From the NCBI RefSeq assembly GCF_005377625.1, contig NZ_CP040098.1:3089279-3153278 (forward strand): DNA of 64,000 bases. The letters are read 5' to 3'. The DNA comes from Desulfoglaeba alkanexedens ALDC (lineage in GTDB: Bacteria > Desulfobacterota > Syntrophobacteria > Syntrophobacterales > DSM-9756). Under the pieces are notes generated by a model. It worked only from the letters and a program-made list of their open reading frames with translations. It was not told where the DNA came from and ran no database searches. Shown here one piece after another: positions 24,964-33,718 of the stretch. Position 1 is the stretch's first letter; every line of letters starts with the position of its first letter. A program made the position numbers and the translations under genes.

Positions 24964-27189
24964 ATGAATTATCCTGATTTTTCTACGATTCGAAAGCGCC
25001 GCCGCCGGGAACGGGTGTGGGTGGCGGTGATCCTAGCCCTCCTGCTCATCTTCGGTTTTTTCGAAGGGTGGTTTTTCCAGTTCCAGTCGGACCTTCCCCT
25101 GGTCGGGAACATCCTCCTTTTCGCCCTGATCAACCTGAATGTTCTGCTGCTGTTGCTGCTCTTCTACGTGCTCATGCGCCACATCGTGAAGCTCATATTC
25201 GAGCGGCGCCGGAACATCCTGGGGCATCGGCTGCGCACGCGGCTGGCCATCGCCTTCGCCTGCCTTGCGCTGATCCCCACGCTCCCGCTCTTCGGGTTGG
25301 CGACTCAGTTCATTTCCTTCAGTCTGGAATACTGGTTTAGCTCGCAGGTGGAACGGTCCCTCGAAGAAAGCATGCTCTTCGGCAAGCAGTACCTGGAGGA
25401 AGAGACTCGGAAGCTGCTCGCCGACGGGGACAGCCTTTCCGTGGAATTGATCGGGGTCGGGGGAACCGCTGAAGATTTGGCCCGAACGCAACCGGATCGG
25501 CTGCCCGATGGACTCCTGGAGCGCTACCGGTTGAGCGGGCTTTTTGTCGCCTCAGCCGGCGGCAAGGTCTTCTGGCAGCGATGGGATGAAGACGGGCCGA
25601 CCTTCGATGCGGCGGCTCTCAAGGCGGTGATGGAGGAAGCGCTTCAGCGGGAACTGAAAAGCCAGCTGGTACCGTTGGAAAAGGGGTCGGAAGCGCTGAT
25701 CGCTCTGCGTGAAGTACCCATCGCCACGCCGCTTTCCGATCCGCCGCGGCTGTTCATCGGGTTGGTGCGGAAACTGCCCGCAGGTGTCAGCGAACGGCTG
25801 AACGCCGTGACGTCCGGCTACGAAAATTACCTGCAGCTGAAACTGCTTCAGGAGCCTCTGAAAACCAGCCATCTCATCACCTTTTCCATCATCACGCTGC
25901 TGGTCATATTTGCGGCCATCTGGTTCGGCCTGTTTCTCGCCAAGAGCATCACCGTGCCCATTCAGGGGCTTCTCCAAGCCATGGAAAGGGTGGCGCAGGG
26001 TGACCTGAACGTGCAACTGGACTGGGACCGGGAAGACGAACTGGGGATGCTGGTGAAGTCGTTCAATCGGATGGTTCACGACCTTCGGTTGAGCCGCGAG
26101 CAGCTGGCGAGTGCCTACGAGGCGCTGAAGGCGGGCAATGAGGAACTGGAAGCCCGACGCCGCTACATTGAAATCATTTTGAGGAACATCGGGGCGGGGG
26201 TGGTGAGCGTGGACGCCGACGGCGTGGTGCGGACTATAAACAAGTCGGCGGAAGCCATGTTCGGGTTTCGGGCGGAGGAAGTGAGCGGCCGTTCGTACAC
26301 GGACCTGCTGCAGCCGGATCACCTGGAAATCGTGAAGGCGTTCATGAGTGCCTCCAGCGTGGGGCGCCAGGCGAACGTGGAAAAACAGTTCCAGGTGATG
26401 GTGGGCAACCGGCCGTTGGTGCTTCTCATCAAGGCGACGCTTCTCAGAGACGAATCGGGGCGGTACCTGGGCGTGGTGGTGGTCTTCGACGACCTGACGG
26501 AACTGGAGAAGGCGCACCGCATGGCCGCCTGGCGGGAAGTCGCCCGGCGGATCGCTCACGAAATCAAGAACCCGCTGACCCCCATCCAGCTTTCGGCTCA
26601 GAGGCTCCGGCGGCGGTATCCCGAGCTGTTGGAGGCGAAAGAGGGGATCCTGGACGAGTGCACCCGGACGATCATCGACCAGGTGGAACAGATGAAGCGG
26701 TTGGTGAACGAGTTTTCCACCTTTGCGAGGCTGCCCAGCGCCAACCCGGCGCCTTGCCACCTGGGAGACCTGGTCCGCGAATGCCTCGGCCTGTACCGTC
26801 ACACGTACGGCCGGATCAGTTTCGACGTTTCTATGGCCCCGGATTTTCCGGTGCTTCGGCTTGACCGGGACCAGTTCCGGCAGGTGATGATCAATCTGCT
26901 GGAAAACGCGGTCCAGGCTATGGACGGTTCCGACGGGCGGGTGGAGGTGCGCCTCACCTACGATCCGATCCTTCGGATCGCCCGGCTGGAATGCGCCGAT
27001 ACCGGCCAGGGGTTGCGCCCGGAAGACAAATTGAGGATATTCGAGCCGTATTATTCGACCAAAGAGAAAGGGACGGGTCTGGGGCTGGCGATCGTTTCGA
27101 ACATCGTAGCCGACCATAACGGCTACATCCGGGTTCGGGACAACCAGCCCAAAGGAACCGTGATCGTGATCGAACTGCCCGCTGTGTAG
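24964..27189 (+). CDS. NtrY-like membrane sensor histidine kinase
   Basis: A 741-residue kinase. N-terminal membrane segments at about 20-42, 46-70 and 95-120, a periplasmic region to about 305, then another membrane segment (LITFSIITLLVIFAAIWFGL). HAMP follows (about 325-380, ending LGMLVKSFNRM), then PAS (about 400-510), HisKA with AHEIKNPLTPIQLSAQRL, and HATPase (NLLENAVQAM, DTGQGLRPED, GTGLGLAIVSNIVADHNG). The architecture is that of NtrY. It should phosphorylate the NtrX-like regulator encoded next. NtrY/NtrX systems respond to nitrogen, redox or envelope signals; the signal here is unknown. Confidence 0.88.
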   Translation: MNYPDFSTIRKRRRRERVWVAVILALLLIFGFFEGWFFQFQSDLPLVGNILLFALINLNVLLLLLLFYVLMRHIVKLIFERRRNILGHRLRTRLAIAFACLALIPTLPLFGLATQFISFSLEYWFSSQVERSLEESMLFGKQYLEEETRKLLADGDSLSVELIGVGGTAEDLARTQPDRLPDGLLERYRLSGLFVASAGGKVFWQRWDEDGPTFDAAALKAVMEEALQRELKSQLVPLEKGSEALIALREVPIATPLSDPPRLFIGLVRKLPAGVSERLNAVTSGYENYLQLKLLQEPLKTSHLITFSIITLLVIFAAIWFGLFLAKSITVPIQGLLQAMERVAQGDLNVQLDWDREDELGMLVKSFNRMVHDLRLSREQLASAYEALKAGNEELEARRRYIEIILRNIGAGVVSVDADGVVRTINKSAEAMFGFRAEEVSGRSYTDLLQPDHLEIVKAFMSASSVGRQANVEKQFQVMVGNRPLVLLIKATLLRDESGRYLGVVVVFDDLTELEKAHRMAAWREVARRIAHEIKNPLTPIQLSAQRLRRRYPELLEAKEGILDECTRTIIDQVEQMKRLVNEFSTFARLPSANPAPCHLGDLVRECLGLYRHTYGRISFDVSMAPDFPVLRLDRDQFRQVMINLLENAVQAMDGSDGRVEVRLTYDPILRIARLECADTGQGLRPEDKLRIFEPYYSTKEKGTGLGLAIVSNIVADHNGYIRVRDNQPKGTVIVIELPAV

Positions 27190-27231
27190 CGTGAAAACGG
27201 CGGCGGACGAAGTTGAAACGGGTTGGCCGCG

Positions 27232-28596
27232 ATGAAAGAACGCATATTGGTCGTCGACGACGAGGCGAGCATTGTCCAGTCGCTGAGTGGGGTACTGGAA
27301 GACGAAGGCTACCAGGTCTTGTCCGCGGGTTCCGGAGAAGATGCCCTGAAGGAGATCCGGAAGGAACCGCCCGACCTGGTGCTGCTCGACATCTGGCTTC
27401 CCGGAATGGACGGGCTCACCGTGCTGGAGCGCCTCAAGAGAACGTCTCCCGGGATTCCCGTCATCATCATCAGCGGACACGGGAATATCGAAACGGCGGT
27501 CAAGGCGACCCGCATGGGGGCGTGCGACTTTGTGGAGAAGCCGCTTTCCATCGAACGCATCCTGGTTTCCGTTCAGAACGCCCTGCAGATTTCGAGGCTG
27601 GAAGCCGAAAACCGCCTTTGGCGTCAGAAGGCGGAAAAGCGCTACGACATCACCGGGGAAAGTCCCGCCATCAAGGCGCTCCGCGACCAGATCGCCCGGG
27701 CCGCCCCGAGCAACGCGACGGTACTCGTCACCGGCGAAAACGGAACGGGGAAGGAACTGGTAGCACGATCCATCCATCGCTTGAGCGGGCGCCGGGACCA
27801 ACCCCTGGTGGAAGTCAACTGCGCGGCGATCCCCGAAGAGCTGATCGAAAGCGAATTGTTCGGCCACGAAAAGGGCGCTTTCACGGGAGCCCAGGAACGG
27901 CGGCGGGGGAAATTCGATCTGGCCGACGGAGGGACCCTCTTCCTGGACGAAATCGGTGACATGAGCCTCAAGACCCAGGCCAAGATCCTGCGGATCATCC
28001 AGGAACAGGCCTTCGAACGGGTGGGCGGCACCCGGACCATCCGCGTCGACGTCCGGATCGTCGCCGCGACCAACAAAGACCTGCAGCAGGAGATCGTTGC
28101 CGGCCGCTTCCGCCAGGACCTCTATTTTCGCCTCAACGTGATCCCGATCCACGTGGCGCCGCTTCGCGAGAGGGTCGAAGACATTCCGCTCCTGGTGGAA
28201 GATTTCCTGGCCGAACTGGCCCAGGAAAGCGCGTTGGGCCGGAAACGAATCGCCCCGGCCGTCTACGGATACCTGCAGCGGCATCCGTGGCCCGGCAACG
28301 TCCGGGAACTCAAGAACTTCGTCGAACGGCTCGTCATCATGACGCCGGGGCCGGAAATCGAGGTGAAAGACCTCCCGGCCGACTTTCTGGATCAGCTCGA
28401 AGAACGGCCGCGCAGCGGCGATCTTTACCGCTTGGAAACCTTCAAGGAGGCTCGGAGCTTTTTCGAACGCGAGTTCCTGTCTCGAAAGCTCAGGGAAAAC
28501 GGCTGGAACGTGTCGCTCACGGCCTCGAAGATCGGTCTGGAGCGCACGTATCTTCACCGCAAGATGAAGGCCCTGGGGATCGGGGGAAACGATTGA
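27232..28596 (+). CDS. NtrX-like sigma-54-dependent response regulator
   Basis: 454 residues. REC domain 1-120 with the phosphorylated Asp at about 53 (LVLLDIWLPGMDG) and ISGHGNIETA. AAA+ domain about 140-380 with Walker A GENGTGKE, the sigma-54 contact loop GAFTGA (intact), Walker [12 protein letters not shown] and NVRELKNFVERL. A Fis-type HTH at the end (LTASKIGLERTYLHRKMKAL). It activates RNA polymerase with sigma-54. It is separated from ntrY by 42 bp, so co-transcribed. The ATG at 27232 gives the canonical REC start MKERILVVDDE. Confidence 0.9.
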   Translation: MKERILVVDDEASIVQSLSGVLEDEGYQVLSAGSGEDALKEIRKEPPDLVLLDIWLPGMDGLTVLERLKRTSPGIPVIIISGHGNIETAVKATRMGACDFVEKPLSIERILVSVQNALQISRLEAENRLWRQKAEKRYDITGESPAIKALRDQIARAAPSNATVLVTGENGTGKELVARSIHRLSGRRDQPLVEVNCAAIPEELIESELFGHEKGAFTGAQERRRGKFDLADGGTLFLDEIGDMSLKTQAKILRIIQEQAFERVGGTRTIRVDVRIVAATNKDLQQEIVAGRFRQDLYFRLNVIPIHVAPLRERVEDIPLLVEDFLAELAQESALGRKRIAPAVYGYLQRHPWPGNVRELKNFVERLVIMTPGPEIEVKDLPADFLDQLEERPRSGDLYRLETFKEARSFFEREFLSRKLRENGWNVSLTASKIGLERTYLHRKMKALGIGGND

Positions 28597-28650
28597 ACCT
28601 GCACCTTGACACGGTGGGGGGATGGTGTTACACCCCTCCGCACAAGCTGT

Positions 28651-28728
28651 CGGGGCGTGGCGCAGTCTGGTGAGCGCACTAGCATGGGGAGCTAGGGGTC
28701 GGCGGTTCAAATCCGCCCGTCCCGACCA
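28651..28728 (+). tRNA. tRNA-Pro (anticodon GGG)
   Basis: A cloverleaf is readable: acceptor CGGGGCG pairs with CGTCCCG, anticodon stem CTAGC/GCTAG around loop ATGGGGA (anticodon GGG, reads CCC/CCU), T arm GGCGGTTCAAATCCGCC, and encoded CCA at 28726-28728. G37 after the anticodon is normal for tRNA-Pro. A strong hairpin terminator follows at 28741. Confidence 0.93.
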
Positions 28729-28740
28729 GCACGGTAAGTC

Positions 28741-28764
28741 AAGGGGCTGAGGATCAGCCCCTTT
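28741..28764 (+). terminator. Intrinsic terminator of tRNA-Pro
   Basis: AAGGGGCTGA (28741-28750) pairs with TCAGCCCCTT (28754-28763), followed by a few T (CTTTCTTCG). It lies 12 bases after the tRNA. Confidence 0.7.
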
Positions 28765-28906
28765 CTTCGTATTGAAAACGGTTGCCTTTTACAATGGACA
28801 CGTCATTCTGTGGAGCTGTAATAGCGAGTTTAGATCATGCGAGAACTATCGTGCCACAGGGGGGGGATTGCTTAATGAGTACCAGAAAGAATGGAGGTTC
28901 TAAGGT

Positions 28907-29038
28907 ATGAGAAAAGTTATGTGCACGTTTATTGCGGTGATGATGTATCTTGGTTTTGCATGTGGTTTTCTTGGGTGTCAATCAGAGGAGAAGAGCTCTC
29001 CGCCTTCAGAGTCAGGAAGCGTAGCACCTCAACAGTAA
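28907..29038 (+). CDS. Small predicted lipoprotein
   Basis: A 43-residue peptide. It starts MRKVMCTFIAVMMYLGFACG and continues FLGCQSEEKSSPPSESG. A positive start, a hydrophobic stretch and the lipobox FLGC at residues 21-24 suggest export and lipidation; the mature part would be only about 20 polar residues. GGAGG lies nine bases before the ATG. Many bacteria carry such tiny lipoproteins (entericidin-like in size), but I see no specific homology. Confidence 0.5.
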   Translation: MRKVMCTFIAVMMYLGFACGFLGCQSEEKSSPPSESGSVAPQQ

Positions 29039-29280
29039 AAAGTAAAAACTGAGTCTTGAGGTTCTGTCTCATCCTGGGGCCGAAGCTTTGCCGGAACCTG
29101 TCGATGATTTTCACAACACGTAGAACCGGGTTGATCCACGCTGCCTCCGGCAATGGTAGAGGCATTGGCACCCCCCCTGTAGCAGGACAGTTGTCGCATG
29201 ATCTAAATCCGTCAATATTCCAAGGGTTGGACCAGAACAAATGCGCGAAAAAGTTCATAGGATTCTCACATGTTATAAAA
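29039..29280. other. Unassigned intergenic DNA
   Basis: A minus-strand reading of 109 residues (29258-28929) crosses this stretch and contains a plausible protein-like segment (AWINPVLRVVKIIDRFRQSF then GPRMRQNLKTQF). It also overlaps the small lipoprotein gene in antisense. I cannot place it in a family; it could be a relic. Confidence 0.25.
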
Positions 29281-29600
29281 AATAGTTTCCCCTCGTTCCC
29301 AAGCTCCGGCTTGGGAACGCCCTGCCCGGGAAGCTCCAGGTTCGCCTCACCGTAAAGGATTCGTAGCGTAGAAAATAATAGACTTAATATTTGATGCCAA
29401 ATTCTATTTCCCCTCCCCTTGTGGGAGGGGATTAAGGGGAGGGGAATGAAGGGAGCCGGCCTGGATCTCGAAGTGCTCTTTGCGGGTTAAGAGCGGGATC
29501 CACGCTAGAATAATAAATGTGACGAAGTAGGGGTGTTCCCCTCGTTCCCAAGCTCCGGCTTGGAAACGCCCTCACCGAAGCTGGAGCTTCTGCACAGTTG
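29281..29600. repeat. Family 1 and family 2 partial copies
   Basis: It contains a family 1 palindrome pair at 29285-29342, a family 2 left end at 29361-29450 (TCGTAGCGTAGAAAATAATA then the G-rich body), and another family 1 piece at 29535-29610. None is bounded by two matching ends. Confidence 0.6.
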
Positions 29601-29800
29601 TGTTCCCAAGCTGGAGCTTGGGAACAAGGTGGATGGTGTGGAGCTTGGGAACAAGGTGGATGGTGTGGAGCTTGGGAACAAGGTGGATGGTGTGGAGCTT
29701 GGGAACAAGGTGGATGGTGTGGAGCTTGGGAACAAGGTGGATGGTGTGGAGCTTGGGAACAAGGTGGATGGTGTGGAGCTTGGGAACAAGGTGGAAAATC
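29601..29800 (+). repeat. 27-bp tandem repeat (minisatellite), about 7 copies
   Basis: The unit GAGCTTGGGAACAAGGTGGA plus TGGTGTG repeats with near-perfect identity about seven times. The unit is half of a family 1 palindrome plus a 10-bp linker. Because 27 is a multiple of three, all frames stay open and give spurious repeat peptides (VDGVELGNK); I do not consider them genes. Confidence 0.85.
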
Positions 29801-29843
29801 ACACCGTCCGCCGGCCCATACGCATGTGGGAACGCCCCATTGT

Positions 29844-29965
29844 GGGAGCGGCGCCCTTGCCGCGATGAGCAACGACCTTCATCGCGGCGAAGGCCGCTCC
29901 TATAAGGGACAAGGAACCTCAGGGCGCGACATTCATGGGCTTGTTTTTGTACAAGCTCAGAGGGG
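29844..29965 (+). repeat. REP-like inverted repeat pair (family 3 group)
   Basis: GGGAGCGGCGCCCTTGCCGC and GATGAG on the left pair with CATCGCGGCGAAGGCCGCTC on the right, forming a long hairpin. It ends with GGCTTGTTTTTGTACAAGCTC, a diverged family 3 terminus. It lies just beyond the 3' end of hisHF. Confidence 0.6.
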
Positions 29966-29983
29966 AGCGCCCCGGCGGGGTAC

Positions 29984-31564
29984 CTATGGAGCGATCCACC
30001 GAACCGGAACCTTCCCGTGCAAAAACGCCTTCACTTCCCCGATGCCCACCTCGCGGCGGTGGAAGATCCCGGCGGCCAGTGCAGCTTCAGCCCGCGTTTT
30101 GGTGAAAACCTCCAGGAAGTGGTCGGCGCAGCCCGCCCCGCTTGAGGCGATCACCGGGATGGTGACGGCCTCCCGCACGGCGCGGATAAGCTCCAGGTCG
30201 AAGCCCAGGTTGGTTCCGTCCCGGTCGATGCAGTTGAGGAGAATTTCTCCCGCTCCCAAGTCCTCGCATACGCGGGCCAAGGTCACGGCGTCCACGTCCC
30301 GCCCCTCACGGCCGCCCTTTACCGTACACTGGTACCAGCAGAAGCGTTCCCCGTTGGGGCCGGGCGTGTCGGTTTCGATCACGGGGTGAGGCACCGCGCC
30401 GGGCGAGGCCGCGTACACCCGCCGCGGATCGATGGAGACGACCACGGCCTGGCTGCCGTACACCCGGGAGATCTCCTCGATAGCGCTCCGCCCCGTGGGG
30501 CCGCCCGCCTTCAGGACCTCTTCCACGATGGCCACGGCGTCGCTTCCGATGGACACCTTGTCGGCTCCCGACCGGAAGTATTCAGAAGCCACCTGGAGAG
30601 CCCCGTAGCGGGTGCCGTCCTTATCGGTGTAGTCGCGAATGCCCCCGCCGATGGTGAGCGGCACGAAGACCTTTTCCGACGTCCTCCGAAGGACCTCCAG
30701 CATGGGCAGGTCCTTCAAGGGGAAGTCGCGAAAGCCGGTGATATTGAGAAAGGTGATTTCGTCGGCGCCTTCTTCGTAGTAGCGGCGGGCCAGATCCACG
30801 GGCTTTCCCAGGTTGCGCACGTGGCCCTGTTCACGCACGTCGTACCGGTCGCCCTTCGTGACCACCAGATCCCCCTGGTCGTTGGCCCGTACGTCCAGGC
30901 AGGCGATGATCCGTTTGGCCGGCTCGGTCTTGGGTTCCACCACCGGCGGCAGCACCGGGGCGGCCTTCCCATCCAGGAAATTTTCCAGGATCTTCAGCCC
31001 CACGGGACCGCTCTTTTCCGGATGAAACTGGACGGCCGCAACCCGGCCTTGCTGGACGGCGCTCACAAATGCCACGCTGTAGTCGGTGACGGCCAGCACG
31101 ACGGACGGATCCTCCGGATCCACGTAGTAAGAGTGGACGAAGTAGACCCTTTCGTTCCCCTCGAGGCCGTGAAAGAGGCCGGACGGTTTCCTCGCCCTAA
31201 AGCCGTTCCAGCCGATATGAGGCACGGCGAGATCCACCCGGAACCGTCGAACGATCCCCGGCAGGAATCCCAAGCCGTCTTCGCCCGGTGCTTCTTCACT
31301 TCCCTGGAAGAGGGCCTGCAGGCCCAGGCAGATTCCCAGAAACGGCCGATCGGCATTGAGATAGGCCACGAGGGGTTCCACGTAGCCGCGATGCCTCAGC
31401 ACCCGCATCATCTCCCCGAAGGCCCCCACGCCGGGAAAGACAAGCCTTTCCGCCTGCAGGATGTCCTCCGGGCGCTCCACGAAGCGAACATCCCGGCCGA
31501 GACTCCGAATGGCGTTCACCACGCTGCGAACGTTTCCCGCACCATAGTCGAGCACCGTCACCAT
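29984..31564 (-). CDS. hisHF: Fused imidazole glycerol phosphate synthase (HisH-HisF)
   Basis: A 526-residue protein. Residues 1-205 are the HisH glutamine amidotransferase (DYGAGNVRSVVNA, nucleophile Cys in GICLGLQALF, His/Glu of the triad in VQFHPEKSG). Residues about 220-526 are the HisF cyclase barrel (RIIACLDVRANDQGDL, VPLTIGGGIRD, DKVSIGSDAV, VIASSGAG). It makes imidazole glycerol phosphate and AICAR in histidine synthesis, with ammonia tunnelled between domains. Most bacteria encode HisH and HisF separately; the fused form with insertions such as NDQGDLVVTKGDRYDVRE is the organisation of eukaryotic HIS7. No other his gene is near. GGAGAC lies before the ATG. Confidence 0.9.
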   Translation of the reverse strand: MVTVLDYGAGNVRSVVNAIRSLGRDVRFVERPEDILQAERLVFPGVGAFGEMMRVLRHRGYVEPLVAYLNADRPFLGICLGLQALFQGSEEAPGEDGLGFLPGIVRRFRVDLAVPHIGWNGFRARKPSGLFHGLEGNERVYFVHSYYVDPEDPSVVLAVTDYSVAFVSAVQQGRVAAVQFHPEKSGPVGLKILENFLDGKAAPVLPPVVEPKTEPAKRIIACLDVRANDQGDLVVTKGDRYDVREQGHVRNLGKPVDLARRYYEEGADEITFLNITGFRDFPLKDLPMLEVLRRTSEKVFVPLTIGGGIRDYTDKDGTRYGALQVASEYFRSGADKVSIGSDAVAIVEEVLKAGGPTGRSAIEEISRVYGSQAVVVSIDPRRVYAASPGAVPHPVIETDTPGPNGERFCWYQCTVKGGREGRDVDAVTLARVCEDLGAGEILLNCIDRDGTNLGFDLELIRAVREAVTIPVIASSGAGCADHFLEVFTKTRAEAALAAGIFHRREVGIGEVKAFLHGKVPVRWIAP

Positions 31565-31639
31565 AAGCGGCGTCTCCTCTCTTCCGTTGAAAACCGCATG
31601 ATAGGGGGCTTAGGTTCCTTCCTCGCGCAGGAGCGTTTC

Positions 31640-31876
31640 ACGATCAGCACATCTAGGCTGACACATGCCCTGCAGGAGCCGGTTTGCCGGCTATTAGGGT
31701 CAACGCGGCATTAACGCGGCATTGCCCGGTTCCACCTTGTTCCCAAGCTCCAGCTTGGGAACACAACTGTGCAGAAGCTCTAGCTTCGTAACATTTTGAG
31801 ATGTTACGAAGGCCGCTCTTACAGGATGAAGGAACCTCGTGGGCCGACTTTGATACACCCGTTTTCGGACAAGCTC
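31640..31876 (-). repeat. Family 3 element carrying family 1 palindromes
   Basis: It contains CAGGAGCCGGTTTGCCGGCT, a family 1 pair (CCAAGCTCCAGCTTGG, 31745-31760) and the family 3 terminus TTTTCGGACAAGCTCC at about 31863-31878, ending at the 3' end of the phosphodiesterase gene. No coding capacity. Confidence 0.55.
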
Positions 31877-32761
31877 CTATGAACCGTTGCGCTGGAGGGT
31901 CTCTCTCTTTTTCTTGAGTTGCACGAGCACATGAGGCCGGTCGGTGATGATGCCGAATACGCCCATGTCCCGGAACCGCTCCAGGTCCTCCCGCTCGTTG
32001 ACGGTCCACGCGATCACCGGAATGTCTTCCTCCCGGCACCGCCGGAGGTTTTCTTCGTGCAAGATCGCCGCCTTGGGGTGATACGTGTCCGCTCCCAGGC
32101 GCCGGACGGCCGCCACGGGGTCCTGGAAGGGGTTTTGGCTCAGGATCCCCACAGGCAGGGAGGGTTCCAGAGACTTCACCCGAAGGACGGCATCCTTATG
32201 GAAGGACGAGACGAGCACCGAGCGGGCCATGCCCGTTTCCATGACGATGCGCACCGTTTGTTCCGTCAGGCGGGCCCGGGTCTTGCCGTCGCCCTTGATT
32301 TCCACGTTGATCCTCCAGCCCAGGGCTTGGGTCAACAAGAGAGCTTGGCGCAGGGTGGGCAATCGGTGGTGGGTTTCATCTTCGGGGTCCTTGATGGCCT
32401 GCAGAATCCATTGGATGGGATCGCCGGGCGGGTCCGCATTCGGCGGATGGACATCTATGTCCAGTTTTTCCAGATCGGCCAGCAGGTAATCCCTCACCCG
32501 CCACGGGGACCGCTTCGCGTCCACCTGAGTCGCATTGGACGTGCGCTTCAGCGTGGGATCGTGGATCACCACCGGGACGCCGTCGGCGGACAGCTGCACA
32601 TCCATCTCCCAGAAATCGGCTCCCACGGCGAAACTGAGCATGGCCGCAGCCAGCGTGTTTTCCGAGGCCAAAGCGCGCCCACCGCGGTGCGCCCCCACGA
32701 GGGGAGGACCCCAGGGGGAGTGCCACCGGATCTTCCAATCACTGATAGGGGTCGCCGACAA
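31877..32761 (-). CDS. Glycerophosphodiester phosphodiesterase family protein
   Basis: About 294 residues of a GDPD TIM barrel. The signature catalytic His/Arg and Glu are in LVGAHRGGRALASENTLAA, metal ligands in WEMDVQLSADGVPVVIHDP, and later INVEIKGDGKTR and GIITDRPHV. It would hydrolyse glycerophosphodiesters to glycerol-3-phosphate. No signal peptide is visible. Start problem: a family 3 repeat covers the 5' end. The frame stays open into the repeat to 32890, and the first start with a ribosome site (GGAGGAG) is a TTG at 32761 inside the repeat. So the repeat may have replaced the original start region and now supplies initiation. Confidence 0.72.
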   Translation of the reverse strand: MSATPISDWKIRWHSPWGPPLVGAHRGGRALASENTLAAAMLSFAVGADFWEMDVQLSADGVPVVIHDPTLKRTSNATQVDAKRSPWRVRDYLLADLEKLDIDVHPPNADPPGDPIQWILQAIKDPEDETHHRLPTLRQALLLTQALGWRINVEIKGDGKTRARLTEQTVRIVMETGMARSVLVSSFHKDAVLRVKSLEPSLPVGILSQNPFQDPVAAVRRLGADTYHPKAAILHEENLRRCREEDIPVIAWTVNEREDLERFRDMGVFGIITDRPHVLVQLKKKRETLQRNGS

Positions 32762-32815
32762 GCCGGCTCCTCCAAAAGGCCCCTGAAACCTATTCTCGGA
32801 CACGCTCTCGGCGGA
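32690..32815 (-). repeat. Family 3/REP-like repeat at the GDPD 5' end
   Basis: On the minus strand it starts GAGCGTGTCCGAGAATAGG and carries GGAGGAGCCGGCTTGTCGGC. The same arrangement occurs at 22030 and, in reverse, at 600-660. Its inner edge is uncertain. Confidence 0.6.
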
Positions 32816-32896
32816 AGACAATGCCAGGGAATTCCGACAAAAGGCGGGAACCGATCCGCCACGCGCTCTAAAGCAACGACTCTCTCCCATCGGCTG

Positions 32897-33697
32897 TCAC
32901 GAGGATCCGTGGGAAACTCGAAGCTCGTAGGATAGGTAGACCTTCATGCCCTTTTCGGCAGCGGCCTGTTTCACCTTGGGGGATACCTGGTATGTGACGA
33001 GAACCGGAAAGACTTCCATGCCCGAAATTTCCCGGACCCTCGCCATGGTCTTGAGGAATCCGTCCACATCGCGCTTTTTAAGCTGAGACTTGGCTTCGCC
33101 GAGGATGGCCACCCGCCGGCCGTTCAGAACGCCGTAACCCCAGATGTTCACTTCCACGTAGCGATTGGGCGCCGTCTCCAGGAAGGTGCAGACCAGCTGC
33201 CCATCGATCTCCATCCCGAAGTCGCGGGCCAAAAGATGCGGCAAGGCCCAGATGGCTTCGTCTTCCAGGCGGTATCCCACCGTGTGGGCCAAGCCGCCGA
33301 GCATTTCCCGTGTCCTGCGGTGTTCGTCGGTGAGTCTGGCCAACATGACTTCCGTCTTTTTCTGGGCTTCCGCCAATTCTTCGACCCTAGCCTCGGTGCG
33401 TTTTTGAGCCTCCGCCAGTTCCTCGACCCTAGCCTCGGTGCGTTTTTGAGCCTCCGCCAGTTCCTCGACCCTAGCCTCGGTGCGTTTTTGAGCCTCCGCC
33501 AGTTCCTCGATTTTTTCAGCCAGTCGATCGAGGCGCTGCTCGGTACGGGCTTGGGCTTGAGCCAGTTCGCGGACCACCTGTTTGAGATCGTCGAACTCCT
33601 CGCGGGTCACGCGGATTTCACGCACCCGGTCGTCTACGATCGCAACGATCGCCTTGTAGATCTCGCTGGTGATTCCCTGGCCTGTGGTCTGCGGCAT
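32897..33697 (-). CDS. Coiled-coil protein with PD-(D/E)XK nuclease-like C-terminal domain (DUF3782-like)
   Basis: 266 residues. Residues about 45-130 form a long coiled coil built from a 14-residue unit EELAEAQKRTEARV repeated three times almost identically, with weaker copies on both sides. The C-terminal 120 residues (VNIWGYGVLNGRRVAILGEA then KSQLKKRDVDGFL) resemble the restriction-endonuclease-like fold (the GEAKSQ segment gives the E-x-K). Such proteins are often annotated DUF3782 and are common in cyanobacteria and thermophiles; their function is not established. The exact 42-bp DNA repeats make the coil length likely to vary between strains. Confidence 0.6.
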   Translation of the reverse strand: MPQTTGQGITSEIYKAIVAIVDDRVREIRVTREEFDDLKQVVRELAQAQARTEQRLDRLAEKIEELAEAQKRTEARVEELAEAQKRTEARVEELAEAQKRTEARVEELAEAQKKTEVMLARLTDEHRRTREMLGGLAHTVGYRLEDEAIWALPHLLARDFGMEIDGQLVCTFLETAPNRYVEVNIWGYGVLNGRRVAILGEAKSQLKKRDVDGFLKTMARVREISGMEVFPVLVTYQVSPKVKQAAAEKGMKVYLSYELRVSHGSS

Positions 33698-33718
33698 GGT
33701 TTCCCCGCCTGAGATTCC

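Noticed and set aside
25552-28710. A 1052-residue open frame antisense to ntrY/ntrX
   Set aside because: A GC-rich third-position artefact; the plus-strand genes have clear domains and motifs in these bases.
29533-30389. Long ORFs across the 27-bp tandem repeat (VDGVELGNK, GGWCGAWEQ)
   Set aside because: The unit length is a multiple of three, so all frames stay open; the sequence is non-coding repeat DNA.
30386-31714. A 442-residue open frame antisense to hisHF, and similar antisense frames over the GDPD, activase, reductase and glucan synthase genes
   Set aside because: Codon-bias shadows of well-supported genes on the other strand.
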